DNA of 64,000 bases from Streptomyces goshikiensis. GTDB taxonomy: Bacteria > Actinomycetota > Actinomycetes > Streptomycetales > Streptomycetaceae. The number at the start of each line of letters is the position of its first letter. Within the stretch, counting starts at the first letter, position 1. The stretch is from assembly GCF_014650555.1 (NCBI RefSeq), contig NZ_BMVE01000001.1, forward strand, positions 868,001 to 932,000. The letters are read 5' to 3'. Positions 60,361 through 64,000 of the stretch are shown here, piece by piece. The notes under the pieces are model-generated. The model worked only from the letters and a program-made list of their open reading frames with translations, searched no databases and was not told the origin of the DNA. Made by a program: the position numbers and the translations under genes.

Positions 60361-62970
60361 TCAGCCCAGTATCTGGAACGTCTCGAACGCCGTCGTCCGC
60401 ATCTGCGTGCACTCCGCGCCGTCCCAGTCCGCGGCGGGGCAGCTGATCATGATGGCGAAGCCGTGCTTCGCGTCCGCCTTGAAGCCGCGGTTGAGCACCC
60501 GGACCCGGATGCCCTTCTGGTCGCGCTCGAACTCCCAGTCGGCGACGGTCGGATAGTCCCGGTACTTCACCGACTCGATCCGGATCACCTTGTAGTTCTT
60601 GCTGCTGCCCGCCACTGCCGGGGCCAGCGAGGCCCACGCGGCGCGCGCGTCGTCGAGCGGGCTGCCGTTGAAGTCGACCTGGATGCGGGGGAAACCCCCG
60701 TCGCGGCTGTATATCGCGCCGGAGTTCTCACCCGCCGTGTCGGTCTGGTGGAAGCCCTCGGGCATCGCCATGCTGAAGTGGAACCGGGGGTCCGTCACCG
60801 TGGCGTAGCCGGCCGGGAGGGTGCCGCCGGGGGTGCCGGGCGCGGCCCCCTGGCCCTGGCTGTCGCCGCCCTCTCCCTGTCCCTGCGTCTGCCCCTGGGT
60901 CTGGCCCTGCGTCTGGCCCTGGCTGCTCTGCTGGTTGCCCGGCGACTGGCCCGGGGACGCCTCCCCGCCGCCCTTGGGGTCCGCGCTGGCCTTGGCGTCG
61001 CCGCCCTTGGCCGTACCGCCCGCGGCGGCGCCCGTCGAGGCGCTGCCGGAGGCGCTCGGGGTCGCGCCGCCCTTGCCCTCGTTCTTGCCGCCCTTGTCGT
61101 CGCCGCTGAACGCGTAGACGACGAGCGAGCCGATGACGGCCAGTACGACGATCACGCCGGCTATCGCGAGCGCGATGGTGCGGCGCGGCATGACGTCGGT
61201 CAGCGAGGCCGCGATCGGGCCGCCGGGGCGCGCGGCGGGCGCCGCTGCCGCCGAGGCGGCCGGGACCGCCGCGGCCTTGCGGGCCGCCTTCAGTGCCGCG
61301 CGGGCCCGTTCGCGCTGCTCGCGCTCGCGGCGCTCGCGCTCCTTCTTCTCGGCCTTCGCCTCGGCGATCTTCTCGGCGGCCTGCTTGGCCTCGACGAGCG
61401 AGATCTGCCGGGTCTCCTCCGCGGAGGGGACCGGCTCGGGGGCGGGCTCGGGCTCGTCGGGGGCGTTGATCACCGCGGTGAGCATCGCGCGGGCGCGCTC
61501 GTCGTCGAGGCGGCGGGCCGGGTCCTTGACCAGCAGGCCGTAGATGACCTCGGTCAGCGGGCCGGCGTTCTTGGGCGGGTCCACCGGCTCGGTCATCACG
61601 GCGGTGAGCGTGGCGAGCGCGGAGCCCTTGTCGTACGGGGGCACGCCCTCGACGGCGGCGTACAGCAGACCGCCGAGCGACCACATGTCGGCGGGCGGAC
61701 CGGGCCGCTGGCCGCGGGCGCGCTCGGGCGAGATGTAGGACGGGGCGCCGACGAGCATGCCGGTGGAGGTGACGGAGGGGTCGCCCTCGACCTGCGCGAT
61801 GCCGAAGTCGGTGAGGATGACGCGGCCGTTGCCGGCGATGAGCACGTTGGAGGGCTTCACGTCGCGGTGCAGGATGCCCTGGCCGTGCGCGGCGCGGAGC
61901 ACGTCGAGCACCGCGAGGCCGACCTCGGCGGCGCGGCGGGGCGTCAGCGTGCCGCGCTCGCGGATGAACTCGGCCAGCGAGGGGCCCTCGATGAGCTCCA
62001 TGACGATCCACGGGCGGCCGTCTTCGTCGACGACGTCATAGACGGTGACGGCGCCGCCGCTGCGGATCCGCGCGATGGCCTTGGCCTCGCGCAGGGTACG
62101 GGTGATGAGGCGGCGCTTCTCGTCCTCGTCGACCCCGGTGCTGAAGCGGAGCTCCTTGACGGCGACCGTCCGGCCGAGGGTCTCGTCCTCGGCGCGCCAG
62201 ACGGTGCCCATGCCGCCCTTGCCGAGGACGGCGCCGAGCCGGTAGCGGCCCGCGAGCAGCCGCCCCTTGTCCTGGCCGTTCCCGGCGGCCTTCGCCGCCT
62301 CGGCCCGCGCCTTGACCTCGGCGGCCACGGCGTCGGCCTTCTCGGTCACGGGGTTGCTGGCCTTGCCCTTCACCGGCGCGGCCGGCGTCGCCGGCGCGGC
62401 CTTGCCCGCGCCCTTCGAAGCCGCCGGCTTCGCGTCCTCGGCCTCGGCGGAGGCGGACGGCTTGCCGGCCGAAGGCTTGGCCAGATCCAGCCCCCCGGAC
62501 GCGGCCTTGCCCGCGCCCTTGGAAGCCGCGGGCTTCGCGTCCTCGGCCTCGGCCTCGGCGGAGGCATCCGCCTCGGCGGACGACTTGCCCGGCGCGGGCT
62601 TCGCCAGATCCGGGCCCTTCACCACGGGCTTCGCGGCCTCGGGCGCGGCGGCGGGCTTGGCGGCGCCCGCCGGCTTCGCGTCCTCGGGCTCGGCGGAGGC
62701 GTCCGCGGCGGCGGACGACTTGCCGGCCGCGGGCTTGGCCGAATCCTGACCCTTCGCCGCCGGCTTGGCGGCCTTCGGCTTGGCCGGATCCGGACCCTTC
62801 GCCGCGGGCTTGGCGGCCGCGGGCTTGGCCGGATCCGGGTCCCCGGCCGCTGACGCGGGCGTGGAGGGATCGGCGGGCCCCGGAGCCGTCGGAGCCGGAC
62901 CCGGCTTCGCCGCAGGCGATCCGGCTCCGACAGACGGCTCCGGCGACTCGGTGTGCTCCGGCTTCGACAT
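60361..62970 (-). CDS. Membrane Ser/Thr protein kinase with Lys/Ala/Pro-rich N-terminus
   Basis: The protein has 869 residues. The first ~235 form a low-complexity tail of AKPA/KPAASKGAGKAA repeats resembling histone-H1-like tails. The kinase domain (about 242-505) is complete: GKGGMGTVW, Lys272, HRDVKPSN (368-375), DFG (388-390) and SYISPERA. A coiled-coil-like Lys/Glu/Arg segment (about 525-565), a helix (599-620), a GQTQGQTQGQ linker and an extracytoplasmic domain (PAGYATVTDPRFHFSMAMPEG) follow. The ATG at 62970 is chosen because the upstream frame is antisense to glpD. Confidence 0.9.
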   Translation of the reverse strand: MSKPEHTESPEPSVGAGSPAAKPGPAPTAPGPADPSTPASAAGDPDPAKPAAAKPAAKGPDPAKPKAAKPAAKGQDSAKPAAGKSSAAADASAEPEDAKPAGAAKPAAAPEAAKPVVKGPDLAKPAPGKSSAEADASAEAEAEDAKPAASKGAGKAASGGLDLAKPSAGKPSASAEAEDAKPAASKGAGKAAPATPAAPVKGKASNPVTEKADAVAAEVKARAEAAKAAGNGQDKGRLLAGRYRLGAVLGKGGMGTVWRAEDETLGRTVAVKELRFSTGVDEDEKRRLITRTLREAKAIARIRSGGAVTVYDVVDEDGRPWIVMELIEGPSLAEFIRERGTLTPRRAAEVGLAVLDVLRAAHGQGILHRDVKPSNVLIAGNGRVILTDFGIAQVEGDPSVTSTGMLVGAPSYISPERARGQRPGPPADMWSLGGLLYAAVEGVPPYDKGSALATLTAVMTEPVDPPKNAGPLTEVIYGLLVKDPARRLDDERARAMLTAVINAPDEPEPAPEPVPSAEETRQISLVEAKQAAEKIAEAKAEKKERERREREQRERARAALKAARKAAAVPAASAAAAPAARPGGPIAASLTDVMPRRTIALAIAGVIVVLAVIGSLVVYAFSGDDKGGKNEGKGGATPSASGSASTGAAAGGTAKGGDAKASADPKGGGEASPGQSPGNQQSSQGQTQGQTQGQTQGQGEGGDSQGQGAAPGTPGGTLPAGYATVTDPRFHFSMAMPEGFHQTDTAGENSGAIYSRDGGFPRIQVDFNGSPLDDARAAWASLAPAVAGSSKNYKVIRIESVKYRDYPTVADWEFERDQKGIRVRVLNRGFKADAKHGFAIMISCPAADWDGAECTQMRTTAFETFQILG

Positions 62971-63140
62971 GCGTCCCCTCTGCGATCGTGCCGCCTGCTC
63001 AGGCCGCCCCGGCAGCCCCGGCGGCCGGGGTGTCAGGTGACCAACCCCGGCAGAACCCGCCCCGGCAGAACCCTCATTGTTCCTCACTCCGCAACGGACG
63101 GGCGCCCCGGGTCTACGGTTCCCCGTTCCAGATCCCGGAG

Positions 63141-64000
63141 TTACAACGGAACGATGTCGGGCGCCCCCAGCCGCGCCGCGTCCGCCGTCTGGTCGTCCGG
63201 CTGACGCTGGGATTCCCGTTCCGCCTGCACCCGCTTCTCGTAGTGTTCCACTTCTTTCTCGATCTGCTGCTTGTCCCAGCCCAGAACCGGAGCCATCAAC
63301 TCCGCAGCCTCCCGCGCCGACCGCGTCCCCCGGTCGAACGTCTCGATCGAGATCCGCGTCCGCCGCGTCAGGACGTCGTCCAGGTGGCGCGCCCCCTCGT
63401 GCGAGGCCGCGTACACCACCTCGGCGCGCAGGTAGTCCTCCGCCCCGCCCAGCGGCTCCGCCAGCCCGGGGTCCGCCGCGATGAGTTCCAGCAGTTCCTC
63501 CGTCATCGACCCGTACCGGTTCAACAGGTGCTCCACCCGCGCCACATGAATTCCCGTCCGCGCCGCGATCCGGGCCCGCCCGTTCCACAGGGCCCGGTAC
63601 CCTTCCGCCCCCACCAGCGGCACCTCCTCGGTCACGCACTCCGCCACCCGCTGGTCCAGCCCGTGCACCGCCGCGTCCACCGCGTCCTTCGCCATGACCC
63701 GGTACGTCGTGTACTTGCCGCCCGCCACGACCACCAGCCCCGGCACCGGGTGCGCCACCGTGTGCTCCCGGGAGAGCTTGCTCGTCGCGTCCGACTCGCC
63801 GGCGAGCAGCGGCCGCAGGCCCGCGTACACCCCCTGGACGTCGTCCCGCGTGAGCGGCACCGCCAGCACCGAGTTCACGTGTTCCAGCAGGTAGTCGATG
63901 TCCGCGCTGGAGGCCGCCGGATGCGCCTTGTCCAGGTCCCAGTCCGTGTCGGTGGTCCCCACGATCCAGTGCCGACCCCACGGGATCACGAACAGCACCG
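63141..64000 (-). CDS. glpD: Glycerol-3-phosphate dehydrogenase, 5'-truncated
   Basis: The visible 286 residues are the C-terminal half of a FAD-dependent glycerol-3-phosphate dehydrogenase that feeds electrons to the quinone pool. Landmarks are WGRHWIVGTTDTDWD, AGLRPLLAG, VVVAGGKYTTYRVMAKD, and the helical C-terminal domain (LDDVLTRRTRISIETFDRG). The N-terminal FAD Rossmann motif lies beyond the window end. It ends 170 bp before the kinase gene, a gap holding a repeated CCCCGGCAGAACCC word. Confidence 0.92.
   Translation of the reverse strand, partial: VLFVIPWGRHWIVGTTDTDWDLDKAHPAASSADIDYLLEHVNSVLAVPLTRDDVQGVYAGLRPLLAGESDATSKLSREHTVAHPVPGLVVVAGGKYTTYRVMAKDAVDAAVHGLDQRVAECVTEEVPLVGAEGYRALWNGRARIAARTGIHVARVEHLLNRYGSMTEELLELIAADPGLAEPLGGAEDYLRAEVVYAASHEGARHLDDVLTRRTRISIETFDRGTRSAREAAELMAPVLGWDKQQIEKEVEHYEKRVQAERESQRQPDDQTADAARLGAPDIVPL

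Noticed and set aside
60245-60637. 131-codon N-terminal extension of the pseudokinase frame
   Set aside because: It is antisense to or inside the next kinase gene and lacks conserved character. The GTG at 60244 has a strong ribosome-binding site.
62971-63981. 337-codon extension of the 869-residue kinase frame
   Set aside because: It overlaps the glpD gene in another frame and is rich in Gly/Ala/Arg, typical of shadow frames.

Overview
The window is a 64 kb stretch of high-GC actinobacterial chromosome, almost certainly Streptomyces. The third-codon-position GC bias is extreme, GTG starts are common, and the gene families are typical of the genus: DUF3017, DUF6350, PspC kinases, clustered Ser/Thr kinases, and an LAxTG sortase substrate. 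Most of it is ordinary core chromosome. No tRNA, rRNA, CRISPR array, prophage or biosynthetic cluster was seen. The only mobile element recognised is one orphan TnpB transposon.

Layout. 1-5.7 kb: the 3' part of ornithine aminotransferase (rocD), a glutathionylspermidine-synthase-like enzyme with a small lipoprotein, a DMT-type membrane protein, a large G-rich palindromic element, and a MocR regulator divergent from an AhpD-like gene across a 15-bp palindrome. 5.7-8.9 kb: a three-gene operon of unknown membrane and cytoplasmic proteins. 9-15 kb: central metabolism (mdh, folD, purH, purN) with strong hairpin terminators. 15-20 kb: membrane proteins (including DUF6350) and an unusual HTH/sigma-like/transmembrane fusion. 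20-22.2 kb: sucD and sucC. 22.4-30.3 kb: a MoxR AAA+ / DUF5682 / VWA operon divergent from SWIM zinc-finger and DUF5691 genes, a conserved but uncharacterised module. 30.3-30.9 kb: a repeat-rich non-coding region with a 39-bp tandem array. 30.9-38.9 kb: an IcmB-like B12-binding mutase subunit, a lipase, an M23 peptidase, the PcrA helicase, an ArsR regulator and an NlpC/P60 hydrolase. 38.9-46.4 kb: an esterase, a two-component system whose kinase carries a PspC domain, a divergent PspC protein, DoxX and others. 46.5-50.3 kb: guaA, the TnpB element, and a chorismate mutase gene preceded by what looks like an aromatic-amino-acid attenuator. 50.3-55.6 kb: a sortase-anchored surface protein, a GMC oxidoreductase and succinate-semialdehyde dehydrogenase. 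55.7-63 kb: three tandem Ser/Thr-kinase-family genes, one of them a pseudokinase split by a long insertion. 63.1 kb to the end: the C-terminal part of glycerol-3-phosphate dehydrogenase.

Working together: mdh, sucCD and the semialdehyde dehydrogenase feed the TCA cycle. purH, purN, folD and guaA cover purine and one-carbon metabolism. The M23 and NlpC/P60 hydrolases, PspC sensors, DUF6350 protein and membrane kinases concern the envelope. An extracytoplasmic domain with a 'DPxxF...P.GW' opening recurs in all three kinase-family proteins and in one protein 50 kb away, suggesting a shared ligand or assembly.

The most notable findings are the candidate leaderless leader peptide (F-L-F-T-Y) and terminator before chorismate mutase, the TnpB element abutting that promoter, the split pseudokinase, the HTH-sigma-TM fusion, and the MoxR/VWA/SWIM module.
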